A DNA stretch of 64,000 nt, from assembly GCA_964468475.1 (NCBI GenBank), contig CAYXUL010000012.1, positions 1 to 64,000 of the forward strand, read 5' to 3'. The translations under genes and the position numbers were made by a program. Below are positions 1 to 8,469 of the stretch, one piece after another. This stretch comes from JBECKX01 sp964468475. Its GTDB lineage: Bacteria; Zixibacteria; MSB-5A5; CAIYYT01. The notes under the pieces are model-generated. The model searched no databases, was not told the DNA's origin, and was given only the letters and a program-made list of their open reading frames with translations. Numbering within the stretch: position 1 is the stretch's first letter; the number at the start of each line of letters is the position of its first letter.

Positions 1-73
<73 letters not shown>

Positions 74-83
74 ATCAGCACTC

Positions 84-113
84 TCTATAACATATTGCCG
101 CACACATTGTCAA
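84..113 (-). promoter_or_regulatory. Sigma70-type promoter of the initiator tRNA
   Basis: On the minus strand a perfect TTGACA (108-113) is followed after 18 nt by TATAGA (84-89). The predicted start of transcription lies a few bases before the tRNA 5' end at 73, as expected for a short tRNA leader. Confidence 0.6.
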
Positions 114-243
114 GAGCTTTCACAAAGAAGCATCTCTTCCGAGCGTCCGGAAGAACTTGACGTAAACCGATAAGCTTCCCTAAGCACTGACGAAGCGCTC
201 TCGCGTCTCAACTCGAGCATCAAAATCGCTTGCGGATGTGGCA

Positions 244-1125
244 ATGAAATCCTTTTATGCCTGCGATGAAGGGAATCCATTCTCAGTGAAAGTCGAACTG
301 CAAGACCCAAAGCTAATCCGTCGCCCCGCCTACGCCGGAGATGCATACCCGAGTGATCCGGTCGAATTGTCAGAGACCATCGATTCCCTCATCGATGGCA
401 CTCGCCGGCCGCAATCTACCAAAGGCGATCTGCGTGCGCTCGTTTCGCCCACAACCTCGGAAGTCTACACGGATCACGCGTTTTTTGCCGGCCTACGCAC
501 GCTGCGGGGCAAGCATTTTGACACGATCATCGTTTTGGCTATGTCGCAGCAGGTGTTCTTTGACTATGCGTCAGTTTACAAGGGAGGCTCTTACGACACG
601 CCGCTGGGAAGAGTATTTGTCGATCTCGAGCTGGCTCGCGATCTGAGTGAGCGGCATCCGAGGGTTGTGATGTCGGGAGTCGGTCACACAGGCGGGCCTC
701 GTCAGGAGTTCGGGATCGAGATTCTGCTCCCCGCTCTGCAAAAACTTCTGGGAGACTTCAAGGTCGTCCCAATTATCATCGGCAGTGATGATGACACCAC
801 CGGCGTTGCGGTCGGCGAGGTCTTAAGCAGTGTACGAGCCGATCAATCCTCACTGCTGATCGGAGGCGTAAACCTGCTCGAAAATGACGAACTTTCCGCT
901 GATCTGCGAGGACGTATCGTTAACTCAATCCTGGCGCGCGATCTCAATCGCACAACCGAGAGGATCCGCGCTGCGCAAGTCAGTGGCGCTTCCCCGCTCC
1001 TTTCAATCATGTATGCGACTGCTCGCACCGGTGTAAGTGAGATCATCCTGCCGCGAGCGGATGGCAGCGAGGCGGACGACACGGTCGAAGACCTCAGTTC
1101 GCTGTCGGTTGTGTTCATGAAGTAG
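244..1125 (+). CDS. MEMO1/AmmeMemoRadiSam-B family protein, metal-site motifs degenerate
   Basis: The N-terminus has the family signature RRPAYAGDAYPSDPVEL, and the middle has HTGGPRQEFGIEILLPAL followed by a hydrophobic strand VVPIIIG, matching the usual H-S-x-E-H-S-x-E segment before a conserved strand. The family otherwise has a PHAGY-like segment about 25 residues after the first motif; here it reads SPTTSEVYTDHAF, so the histidine expected there is gone, and the later Ser-Ser-Asp/His segment is also not recognisable. The protein therefore has the MEMO fold but probably not its metal/redox centre. The start is uncertain: ATG 244 is used, but GTG 238 and GTG 286 are in frame and none has a good ribosome binding site. 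Its role is unknown. Confidence 0.75.
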   Translation: MKSFYACDEGNPFSVKVELQDPKLIRRPAYAGDAYPSDPVELSETIDSLIDGTRRPQSTKGDLRALVSPTTSEVYTDHAFFAGLRTLRGKHFDTIIVLAMSQQVFFDYASVYKGGSYDTPLGRVFVDLELARDLSERHPRVVMSGVGHTGGPRQEFGIEILLPALQKLLGDFKVVPIIIGSDDDTTGVAVGEVLSSVRADQSSLLIGGVNLLENDELSADLRGRIVNSILARDLNRTTERIRAAQVSGASPLLSIMYATARTGVSEIILPRADGSEADDTVEDLSSLSVVFMK

Positions 1126-1170
1126 CCGATTGTCGAACTCACACATCGGCATAATCCAGACAATCGATAC

Positions 1171-2139
1171 CTATTTCAGCAGATCGTCCGGATCAAGCCG
1201 AGCTCCTACCTTTGCCACAATCGCGGCAGCCGCCCTTGCGCCTACCAGAGACGATGTCACCAGGTCAAAACCCAGCGTCAGTCCGCGCAGCACTCCCGCC
1301 GCATAGAGATCACCGGCGCCGGTTGTATCCACCACGTTCCCAACCGGCAGCTGTGGCGTATCGCGGATAACATCGCCAACTGCAACGATCGCGCCATTCT
1401 CACCACGCGTGAGACAAACCATTTCGCTGGAACGTGCCAGTTTGACCGCAGCCTGATGCGGATCCTGGAAGCCGGTTAGCTCCTCAGCTTCGCGCTCGTT
1501 ACAGAAAATCAAATCCACACATTCCCGGGAAACTCTGGCCAGATCATCTCGATACCTCTCTACCAGCCAGGGATCGCTTGAGGAAAGAGCGATCTTCGTG
1601 CTGTTTCGCTGCGCAACTTCCATTGCGCGAAGTGCGGCTTCACGAGCTGAGTCTGAATCCCATAGATAGCCCTCCACATAAAGCCAGTTCGAGCTAGCGA
1701 CAGCCTCCTCGTTGATGTCTTTGGATAACAAATGAGTAGAAGCGCCCAGGAAGGTTAGCATCGAGCGCTCCGCATCCTCAGAAATAAGGGAAAGGCAAGT
1801 TCCGGTTGCAGAGTCGGTCTTCCCGGAAAAGAAGTCTACTCCCGCCTCACTCAGATTTTCGCGATAGAACCGGCCCGGTTCATCGTCCCCCACCTTACCT
1901 GAATAACAACCTTTGCCGCCCAGGACCGCGAGGCCGATAATTGTGTTGGCCGCCGAGCCCCCGCTGCTGCGAACCAAATTTTTGCCTGTCGGCAGCATTA
2001 CCGAACTCTGCGGCGGGGTGTCAACCAGGCTCATGATCCCCTTCTTTATGTCATTTTCGATCAGAAAGTTATCAGACACAAAGGCGAGATAGTCAACCAG
2101 AGCGTTACCAATAGCGTAGACGTCATATTGCTTTGTCAT
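1171..2139 (-). CDS. PfkB-family sugar/nucleoside kinase (adenosine kinase-like)
   Basis: A 322-residue ribokinase/PfkB fold protein. The N-terminus YAIGNALVDYLA and the glycine-rich GGSAANT (residues 60-66) form the substrate-side motifs. The C-terminal signature VVDTTGAGD (about 269-277) contains the catalytic aspartate and the anion hole for ATP gamma-phosphate transfer. The layout (GNALVD start, SGGSAANT, DTTGAGD) resembles bacterial adenosine kinase-type members, but PfkB substrates cannot be read reliably from sequence. It is a cytoplasmic single gene, convergent with the MEMO-like gene and divergent from dprA. Confidence 0.88.
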   Translation of the reverse strand: MTKQYDVYAIGNALVDYLAFVSDNFLIENDIKKGIMSLVDTPPQSSVMLPTGKNLVRSSGGSAANTIIGLAVLGGKGCYSGKVGDDEPGRFYRENLSEAGVDFFSGKTDSATGTCLSLISEDAERSMLTFLGASTHLLSKDINEEAVASSNWLYVEGYLWDSDSAREAALRAMEVAQRNSTKIALSSSDPWLVERYRDDLARVSRECVDLIFCNEREAEELTGFQDPHQAAVKLARSSEMVCLTRGENGAIVAVGDVIRDTPQLPVGNVVDTTGAGDLYAAGVLRGLTLGFDLVTSSLVGARAAAAIVAKVGARLDPDDLLK

Positions 2140-2222
2140 AAGCGATTCAAGTCTTCCTGCGTTCTTAACGCTATTTCAATTGCTTCTTCCCGTGGAATTC
2201 AACGCTAATTAAACTGCATTGC

Positions 2223-2251
2223 TTGACTTGTCAATAGAGAGTGTTTACCAT
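2223..2251 (+). promoter_or_regulatory. Candidate promoter of dprA
   Basis: TTGACT (2223-2228), 17-nt spacer, TACCAT (2246-2251). Transcription would begin near 2258, only a few bases before the ATG at 2261, which would give an almost leaderless mRNA. The -10 element matches the consensus at four of six positions only, so this is tentative. Confidence 0.35.
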
Positions 2252-2260
2252 TCGGCGGAT

Positions 2261-3145
2261 ATGACACACGAATACGACGATCAGGATATTGCTACCGTAG
2301 CCTTGCGCGAATATGGCGGGGTTGGGCCGCGCACTTTTCAGCAGCTAATGCACCGTTTCGGCACGCCGGTAGCAGCTCTCGAAGCTGATCCGGGAGAAAT
2401 CGCAGAACTTCCGCGAATGTCGCGGGAGAAGGAAGAGAAGATTCTGCGCTCAGGTGATCACCGGGAAACGATCAGACATCGTCTCTCGGAATACGCATCC
2501 CGGGGTATCGGTGTGGCGACCGTTTTCAGCGACAATTACCCGCCCGCCCTGAAGGAGATCAGTGATCCGCCACCTTTGCTTTACTGGCGCGGGAACCTGG
2601 GGATCCTCCTCGGAAACTGCGTGGCAATCGTCGGCACTCACGAACCCACCAGCGAGGCGATTGCTGAGGGAGTCCGCCTCGGTGAGAATATTGCCGCAAC
2701 GGGGGCAGTCGTCGTCTCAGGGCTGGCGCGAGGTATCGATAGCGCCGCACACATCGGCAGCTTAAAAGCTGAACTTGGCAGAACTGTTGCCGTGGTAGGA
2801 TGCGGCTTTGATGAGATCTACCCTGCTGAGAATGCCACTCTGGCTGAAAGCATACTGGAAAACGGTCTCCTGTTGTCGGAATATCCCCCCGAATCGCAGG
2901 TCAACACCGGGCGCTTGCTCGCGCGTAACCGGATTATCATCGGGCTGGCGAGATCCACGATCGTGGTCGAGGTGACCTCCGGCAGCGGCGGTACCGCCAG
3001 CGCGATCAAAGAAACAATCCGTCAGGGCAAAGCTCTGTTTACCTGTTTTAATCCGAATGTCGGAACGTCGCTAACCAACAGCATGGGCGCCATTCAGCTG
3101 GCCAATGATGATGACTGGAAAATGGTGATCAAATATATGGTATAG
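2261..3145 (+). CDS. dprA: DNA-processing protein DprA (Smf)
   Basis: DprA loads RecA on incoming single-stranded DNA during natural transformation and is also widespread in non-competent bacteria. An N-terminal helix-hairpin-helix-like region (LREYGGVGPRTFQQLM, then LPRMSREKEEKIL) precedes the Rossmann domain. That domain contains AIVGTHEPTS, VSGLARGIDSAAHIGSL, a GCGFDEIYPAEN segment, ARNRIIIGLA and EVTSGSGGTASAIK, all in canonical order. The usual first motif G-S-R is G-T-H here. The protein ends soon after the Rossmann domain, so the C-terminal winged helix of longer DprAs is absent. ATG 2261 is chosen over an upstream TTG because the extra 14 residues are not DprA-like. Confidence 0.92.
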   Translation: MTHEYDDQDIATVALREYGGVGPRTFQQLMHRFGTPVAALEADPGEIAELPRMSREKEEKILRSGDHRETIRHRLSEYASRGIGVATVFSDNYPPALKEISDPPPLLYWRGNLGILLGNCVAIVGTHEPTSEAIAEGVRLGENIAATGAVVVSGLARGIDSAAHIGSLKAELGRTVAVVGCGFDEIYPAENATLAESILENGLLLSEYPPESQVNTGRLLARNRIIIGLARSTIVVEVTSGSGGTASAIKETIRQGKALFTCFNPNVGTSLTNSMGAIQLANDDDWKMVIKYMV

Positions 3146-3195
3146 GCTGCGGGTGCAGGGGAAAGCCTGTGCGGCTTTGAAGCTGGTAACGACAC

Positions 3196-3816
3196 TTGAT
3201 TGATTCCTTTATTACAATCGCCGCGAAAGCGCGCGTTGAAATCAAAATTGAGAAATCACGATTTATCGGCAGCGCCATTCCGGTTAGTTCAAGAGAGGAC
3301 GCCGAAGAACAGTACGCGGAGGTGCGCCGCGAGTTTTACGATGCCACCCATAACTGCTTTGCGTACCGCATAGGAATTGAGAGTCAAACAGAGTTCCGTT
3401 ATTCTGACGATGGCGAGCCATCGGGGACTGCGGGCAGGCCGATTTATGATACCATCGATTCCCATTCTCTCACCAATGTACTTGTTGTAGTAACCCGTTA
3501 TTTTGGCGGAATTAAGCTGGGAACGGGTGGGTTGATGCGCGCCTACAAGGAGGCCAGCGACGGCGTGCTGAGGGCGGCGACCCGAGTTGAGCAGCTGATC
3601 AAACAAAGATTCTTGATTCGGCACGATCATGAGCATACCGCCGTGGTGATGAGGCTTCTCTCGGAATTTGATCTCAAGCCACTTGACACCCGCTACGGCG
3701 AATCAGTGGAATTAGAGGCCGAAATCCGTTGTGGCGACTACAAAAGGTTTGCCGCTGAGCTCGTGAACCGGTCGCATGATCGCGTAGAAATCAACCCGAT
3801 CGGGGAGCCTGTCTGA
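3196..3816 (+). CDS. IMPACT/YigZ family protein
   Basis: The family signature is clear: an N-terminal EKSRFIGSAIPV segment, then THNCFAYRIG, SDDGEPSGTAGRPI and the strongly conserved VVTRYFGGIKLGTGGLMRAY. The remaining C-terminal 75 residues match the size of the EF-G domain IV/V-like domain of YigZ. Members are small cytoplasmic proteins linked to translation regulation in eukaryotes (IMPACT); the bacterial role is not established. A TTG start is used because no ATG lies upstream of the conserved N-terminus. The gene follows dprA by 50 nt and may be co-transcribed with it. Confidence 0.9.
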   Translation: MIDSFITIAAKARVEIKIEKSRFIGSAIPVSSREDAEEQYAEVRREFYDATHNCFAYRIGIESQTEFRYSDDGEPSGTAGRPIYDTIDSHSLTNVLVVVTRYFGGIKLGTGGLMRAYKEASDGVLRAATRVEQLIKQRFLIRHDHEHTAVVMRLLSEFDLKPLDTRYGESVELEAEIRCGDYKRFAAELVNRSHDRVEINPIGEPV

Positions 3817-3844
3817 TGAGCGGCATGTCCAGAGGAGGCCAATT

Positions 3845-4435
3845 TTGATAGACTGGCTAGTCGGCATCGATAAATCGCTTTTTGTCCTGCTGAATTTCAA
3901 GCTGGCAAATCCAGTGTTTGACGTGATCATGCCGGCCATTACCTACCGCTGGACCTTACGGGCTGTCTTGGCGGCCATCGTACTATATCTCCTGATATTT
4001 GACGGCAAGCGGGGCCGATTTGCTGCTATTGCAACCATCCTGGCAGTCGCTATCGCAGACCAGACTGCGGCAGCCATAATCAAGCCATTGGTGGGACGAA
4101 TTCGACCGTGCCATGTTATTCAACCGTTGCATTTGCTCGTTAACTGCTCGCAGGGTCTCTCCTTTCCCTCGGCTCACGCCACAAATTCAACCGCTGTGGC
4201 AACGATTCTTTTGCTAGTCTATCCAAGGGCAAAGTGGTATCTGATTGTCTTCGCGGCGCTTGTATCATATTCGCGGATCGCCGTCGGTGTACACTACCCC
4301 ATCGACGTTATCGGTGGCGCTGTTCTCGGAGGCTCTGTGGGAGTGGCGACCTTTCAATTCTACAGGATTGCGGCTTTGCGATGGCTGCAGGCTCGTCCAC
4401 AACAGTCATCTCAGACTGAGGACGAAGTTCCCTGA
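3845..4435 (+). CDS. PAP2-superfamily membrane phosphatase
   Basis: An integral membrane phosphatase of the PAP2 type (phosphatidate, undecaprenyl pyrophosphate or similar lipid phosphates). All three active-site motifs are visible: K80-x6-RP (KPLVGRIRP), PSAH at 108-111 (the common form is PSGH) and SRIAVGVHYPID at 143-154 with the catalytic histidine and aspartate. About five or six hydrophobic segments surround them. The TTG start is decided by a strong Shine-Dalgarno, AGAGGAGG at 3831-3838, six bases upstream. Its position just before the polysaccharide operon suggests recycling of the undecaprenyl carrier, but this is inference. Confidence 0.9.
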   Translation: MIDWLVGIDKSLFVLLNFKLANPVFDVIMPAITYRWTLRAVLAAIVLYLLIFDGKRGRFAAIATILAVAIADQTAAAIIKPLVGRIRPCHVIQPLHLLVNCSQGLSFPSAHATNSTAVATILLLVYPRAKWYLIVFAALVSYSRIAVGVHYPIDVIGGAVLGGSVGVATFQFYRIAALRWLQARPQQSSQTEDEVP

Positions 4436-4456
4436 CCCCGCTCTTCCCCCGGCCTT

Positions 4457-4479
4457 AACTCGGAACTTTTTTCCGAGTT
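4457..4479. repeat. Perfect 9-bp inverted repeat between PAP2 gene and polysaccharide operon
   Basis: AACTCGGAA (4457-4465) and TTCCGAGTT (4471-4479) flank a 5-nt loop. No T-run follows on the plus strand, so it is not a classical terminator. It could be an attenuator, a transcript-end hairpin or an operator ahead of the gene at 4601. Confidence 0.5.
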
Positions 4480-4600
4480 TGCCAGAGTACTGCTGCACCT
4501 GCAGCTTCTTTCATTCCCCATAACTCGTTGCTAATCAAAGGCCACCATATCTGAATACGCGGGTGGCACCCGGTTTGCTTACTAGAGAGCGGAGACATGG

Positions 4601-5668
4601 ATGTCTATGGAAAAATTGACCGCTCACAATCGTGAAGGCAAGTTGGAGATCGCAAGAATTCCTCGCCTTCTGTTGAAGAATCTGAAACTTATCGGGATCA
4701 TAACGATCGCTGTCAGTCTCACCGCAGCGGTTTGCCTGGTCCTGAAGTCGAACTATTACATTTCAAAGGGGACACTTCTCCCTACCGGTGACCAGAGCAA
4801 CAGCATGTTGGGTTCTCTGGCCGCCGCCGTACCGGGACTGGACCTGGTCAAGCACGACACTGAGCCGACGGCCTCGTCGCAATTATTCCCTGATATCCTG
4901 AAATCGCGAGTAATTCGCGAACAGGTTCTCGCCACGCCATTGACATCCGAGTTGAAGTCACTATTCAAACTCTCCACAATCGGTGAGGTGCTGGGAAACG
5001 ATGAACCTGTTCAAATGAGCACTCTCGGCGGGCTTACCGATATTGGCAAAGACAAGAACACCGGTATAATTTCGATTAAAGTTCAGAATGATAACCCGCA
5101 GTTGGCGCAATTCATCGCTGCGACTTTTGTCAACAAGTTGGAGGACTACTGCTCGAGTGAGCGTTTCGCCCGCCTCGATCAAAACCGCGATTTTATTGCC
5201 AAACGTCTCGATGAGACCAAGGCACGATTGCAGGAGGCGGAAGACACTCTCCTGAACTTCAGAGAACAAAATCGCAACTATTACGATTCCTCAGATCCTG
5301 AACTGCAACTTGCTCATGAAAGGCTGGTCAGGGAGGTTGACAAGGTCGGCAAAGTCTACGCGGCGTTGTCTCAACAACTAGAGTTGGCAACGATCGAAGC
5401 TGAGCGCAAGAAGCCGGTAGTGGCAGTCCTTGACTATCCCGGTGTGCCACTCGTTAAAGCCGGACCGGCCAGACTGCGGACGACGCTGCAATTCGCAATC
5501 GGGGCGTTGTTGCTGGCTTGCTTTGGAATAATCTTCGTCGACTACCTGCGTCAACAGATGTCGACTACCGAGATCGAGGAATTGTCGCGCTGGCAATCGA
5601 ATGTGGAGGATCAAATCACCGGATTCAGGCGAAGGCTCAGGCTGGTCAGGCGGGAGACTACAACGTGA
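4601..5668 (+). CDS. Wzz/GumC-type polysaccharide chain-length determinant
   Basis: Two transmembrane segments (about 31-49 and 293-312) bracket a large periplasmic region with a predicted coiled coil at roughly 195-255 (RLDETKARLQEAEDTL and following), the architecture of polysaccharide co-polymerases. There is no C-terminal tyrosine kinase domain, so it is the membrane component only. Near the second membrane segment lies a Pro-rich stretch (VLDYPGVPLVKAGPARLRTT) typical of this family. ATG 4601 is preceded by a GAGAGCGGAG purine tract. The gene opens a compact operon and its stop overlaps the start of the next gene (GTGA). Confidence 0.87.
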   Translation: MSMEKLTAHNREGKLEIARIPRLLLKNLKLIGIITIAVSLTAAVCLVLKSNYYISKGTLLPTGDQSNSMLGSLAAAVPGLDLVKHDTEPTASSQLFPDILKSRVIREQVLATPLTSELKSLFKLSTIGEVLGNDEPVQMSTLGGLTDIGKDKNTGIISIKVQNDNPQLAQFIAATFVNKLEDYCSSERFARLDQNRDFIAKRLDETKARLQEAEDTLLNFREQNRNYYDSSDPELQLAHERLVREVDKVGKVYAALSQQLELATIEAERKKPVVAVLDYPGVPLVKAGPARLRTTLQFAIGALLLACFGIIFVDYLRQQMSTTEIEELSRWQSNVEDQITGFRRRLRLVRRETTT

Positions 5669-6420
5669 GAGCGGTGATCCTGGCAGGTGGTCTGGGTGCA
5701 CGGCTGCGCCCTTACACTACGGTGCTACCGAAACCGCTCATGCCTGTCGGGAACTTTCCTATCGCAGAGACTATCATCAGGCAGCTGTCACACTACGGTG
5801 TGAGGCGAGTCACATTCGCCGTCGGCTATCTGCATCAACTGATCGAGGCTTACTTCGGTGACGGCTCGCAGTGGGGGATCGAAATCGATTACTTGCTGGA
5901 GAAAGAGCCACTCGGCACCGCCGGTCCGCTGGCGCAGCTTGACGGATTCGACGAACCGTTGATTGTGCTCAACGGCGATGTCCTCACCGATCTGAATTTC
6001 GCTGACTTCTACCAATACCACCTCGATCATGGCGCTGAAATCACTGTGGCCGCCTTCAAACGCAGGGTCAACATCGATCTCGGGGTGCTGGAGTTCGATC
6101 TGAACAATCAGATTACTCAGTATATAGAAAAGCCAAGTTATGATTTCCGCGTGAGCATGGGAGTTTACGCTTTCTCTCCTTCAGTGCTGCCTTTTATCCC
6201 CATTGATACCAGATTTGATTTTCCTGACCTGGTGCAGACGCTGCTTGACAAGAAACGCCCGGTGAAGATTTACCCCTTCAACGGGCTCTGGCTCGATATC
6301 GGCAGGACGGAGGACTACCAAAACGCCGCTGAGGTGTTCGAAACCAACTTTTTGCAGCTGCTTCCGGGAGAGGAAGATGCCCAGAATTTGAACCGCAGGC
6401 CAACTGTGAGGTCGAGTTAG
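5665..6420 (+). CDS. NDP-sugar pyrophosphorylase-type nucleotidyltransferase
   Basis: A GT-A fold nucleotidyltransferase that would activate a sugar-1-phosphate with an NTP. The N-terminal signature is AVILAGGLGARLRPYT followed by KPLMPVGNFP; later come EPLGTAGPLA, the metal-binding VLNGDVLTD, and the C-terminal WLDIGRTEDYQNA. At about 251 residues it lacks the left-handed beta-helix acyltransferase domain of GlmU-like enzymes. The GTG start overlaps the preceding stop in GTGA (5665-5668), so translation is probably coupled; a longer in-frame reading upstream would overlap the previous gene by 150 nt and is not used. The sugar specificity is unknown. Confidence 0.9.
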   Translation: MRAVILAGGLGARLRPYTTVLPKPLMPVGNFPIAETIIRQLSHYGVRRVTFAVGYLHQLIEAYFGDGSQWGIEIDYLLEKEPLGTAGPLAQLDGFDEPLIVLNGDVLTDLNFADFYQYHLDHGAEITVAAFKRRVNIDLGVLEFDLNNQITQYIEKPSYDFRVSMGVYAFSPSVLPFIPIDTRFDFPDLVQTLLDKKRPVKIYPFNGLWLDIGRTEDYQNAAEVFETNFLQLLPGEEDAQNLNRRPTVRSS

Positions 6421-6456
6421 AGGTAAAGTTGAGAATTTCTGGTATGGAGGACGGCA

Positions 6457-8469
6457 ATGCTTGAAGCTGCTGTTTTGCGAAAGATTGGATTTCGCATTAA
6501 GCGAAAGATGAAGACACTGCAGGCATTCATACCGGAACCGGAACTCGCCGACCATCAGTGGAAACGTGAAATCGCAGGTGAAAGCGAACTAACCCAGCTC
6601 GATCAACTTGCTCCTTTTGCCGAACTCGCCACGGACGCAAATCTGCTCAGGTCAATCAGCAATCAGTATAGCGACAATCTTAATAGCCTGGTGCGGCTGG
6701 CACATCAGACCGTGGATCACAGGTTTGATCTACTTGGCTCCGGACTCAAGCACTTGGGAGACGAGATCGACTGGTCGCTCGACTTCAAGAGCGGTAAGCG
6801 CTGGCCGCTGAAGGACTTTCGCTTACAGAAACTGGTTGATTTGCAGGACAATTCTGATGTCAAAGTACCCTGGGAACTGTCGCGCTGTAATCATTTTCTC
6901 ACGCTGGCTGTTGCCTACCGGATCACTTCAGACACCCGGATGGCCCTTGAATTCGAGAACCAGGTGCTGTCATGGCGACAGCAGAATCCCTTTCAACAAT
7001 CGATCAACTGGACCTGTGCGATGGAAACCGCAATTCGCTGTGTCAACTGGCTGCTGGCCTACCAGGTAATCGCCGCGCAGTTTGATTTTGCCCAGAACTT
7101 CAAAGATATTCTGACAATCGAGCTTTTCAAGGGTGGGACCTTCATTCGTGAGAATCTCGAACACACTGCCACCGGTTTCAACACCAACCACTATCTCTCT
7201 GACCTGATGGGTCTGCTGTTCCTGGGACAACTCTTCAGCGATTCTGACAGAGGCAAGGAGTGGTTTGCATTTGCCCACTCGGAGCTCGAAAAAGAGATGC
7301 AGGCGCAGGTAACGGCCGACGGTATCGACTATGAATCCTCACTTCCCTATCACGGACTTGTGACTGAGATTCTCTTGCTGTGTCGGCTGCTTGGCGATAG
7401 GTGTGGCTTTGAATTCTCCGGTACCTTCAATGATCGCCTCCAGCAAATGGTAACTAACCTCGCGCGATTCAGCCGCGCCGACGGAATGGTTGTCTGCTTT
7501 GGTGACGGTGACGATGGTCGTGTATTGCGATTCGCCAAACGCCACCCGCGCGACTTTCAGGACGTTATCGCCCTGGGTCAGCACCTCTTCGATCGAGCAG
7601 AGCTTGAACGTAAGTATGAAACCTTCGAGAGTCATATTCTTGCTGGGCAAAGTTCATTCAATTCGCAACCGAATCGTTTCCAGTCGGTCTGCCTGTCAGA
7701 GTCAGGGATTTGTCAGTTACGCAGTGACTCCCTTGTCGCGAATTTCTTCGTAAATTCGGTAGGTAGTGGCGGGCTGGGTAATCATAAACACAATGATATC
7801 CTGAGCTTGACGGTCGATTACGATGGCCAGAGCTTCCTGATCGATCCCGGAACCTATGTCTATAGCGCAGACGAAAAGTGGCGGAATCACTTCCGTTCGA
7901 CGGAGGCACATTCAACGGTGCTGGTAGATTGGCAAGAGCAAAATCGTATGGTTAACGGGCTGCTTTTCTTCCTGAGATCAGATGCTGAACCAAGAATTAC
8001 GCTGTGGGATAGCAACAAGAACTCAGACATCGTAACTGCGGAACACAACGGCTACGAGCGGTTGAGTGGTGAGATAGTACATCGTCGATCTCTATATCTC
8101 GACAAAACGGAAGATTTTCTGCTGATCAAGGATGAGCTACTCGGCTCCGAGACTCACGACATCCAGTGTTTGTTCCAATTCGAGAACTTCAGGATCGAGG
8201 CGCTGAATCCAGCGCAGATTCTGTTCCATCCGCTCGCTGAAGATGACGGCGTACTCTTTATGGACTTGTCGGACGATCCACATTTACTGGTAGATACAAA
8301 CTGGATCTCCCCTTCCTACGGCACGAAAGAACCGGGAATCCGGATTTGCTCCGGCGGCAAGTATCAGCTTCCGGCGACGAAGCACTTCGCCATCGCGCCC
8401 CTCAAAAACAAAGATATTGAAGCCGTTGTCTCCAGCGCTCGTCAACGTCTTCGAGAACTGCAATGGTGA
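6457..8469 (+). CDS. Heparinase II/III-like polysaccharide lyase domain protein
   Basis: A 670-residue protein with an alpha-helical N-terminal two-thirds (WELSRCNHFLTLA, then TGFNTNHYLSDLMGLL and ESSLPYHGLVTE, typical of the alpha/alpha toroid) and a C-terminal beta domain containing GNHKHNDILSLTVDY, FLIDPGTYVYSAD and FRSTEAHSTVLVD. These are the signatures of the heparinase II/III family, often found in exopolysaccharide operons. There is no signal peptide; the first 20 residues are basic. A Shine-Dalgarno GGAGG (6446-6450) precedes ATG 6457. It may trim or modify the operon's polysaccharide, but the substrate cannot be inferred. Confidence 0.87.
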   Translation: MLEAAVLRKIGFRIKRKMKTLQAFIPEPELADHQWKREIAGESELTQLDQLAPFAELATDANLLRSISNQYSDNLNSLVRLAHQTVDHRFDLLGSGLKHLGDEIDWSLDFKSGKRWPLKDFRLQKLVDLQDNSDVKVPWELSRCNHFLTLAVAYRITSDTRMALEFENQVLSWRQQNPFQQSINWTCAMETAIRCVNWLLAYQVIAAQFDFAQNFKDILTIELFKGGTFIRENLEHTATGFNTNHYLSDLMGLLFLGQLFSDSDRGKEWFAFAHSELEKEMQAQVTADGIDYESSLPYHGLVTEILLLCRLLGDRCGFEFSGTFNDRLQQMVTNLARFSRADGMVVCFGDGDDGRVLRFAKRHPRDFQDVIALGQHLFDRAELERKYETFESHILAGQSSFNSQPNRFQSVCLSESGICQLRSDSLVANFFVNSVGSGGLGNHKHNDILSLTVDYDGQSFLIDPGTYVYSADEKWRNHFRSTEAHSTVLVDWQEQNRMVNGLLFFLRSDAEPRITLWDSNKNSDIVTAEHNGYERLSGEIVHRRSLYLDKTEDFLLIKDELLGSETHDIQCLFQFENFRIEALNPAQILFHPLAEDDGVLFMDLSDDPHLLVDTNWISPSYGTKEPGIRICSGGKYQLPATKHFAIAPLKNKDIEAVVSSARQRLRELQW

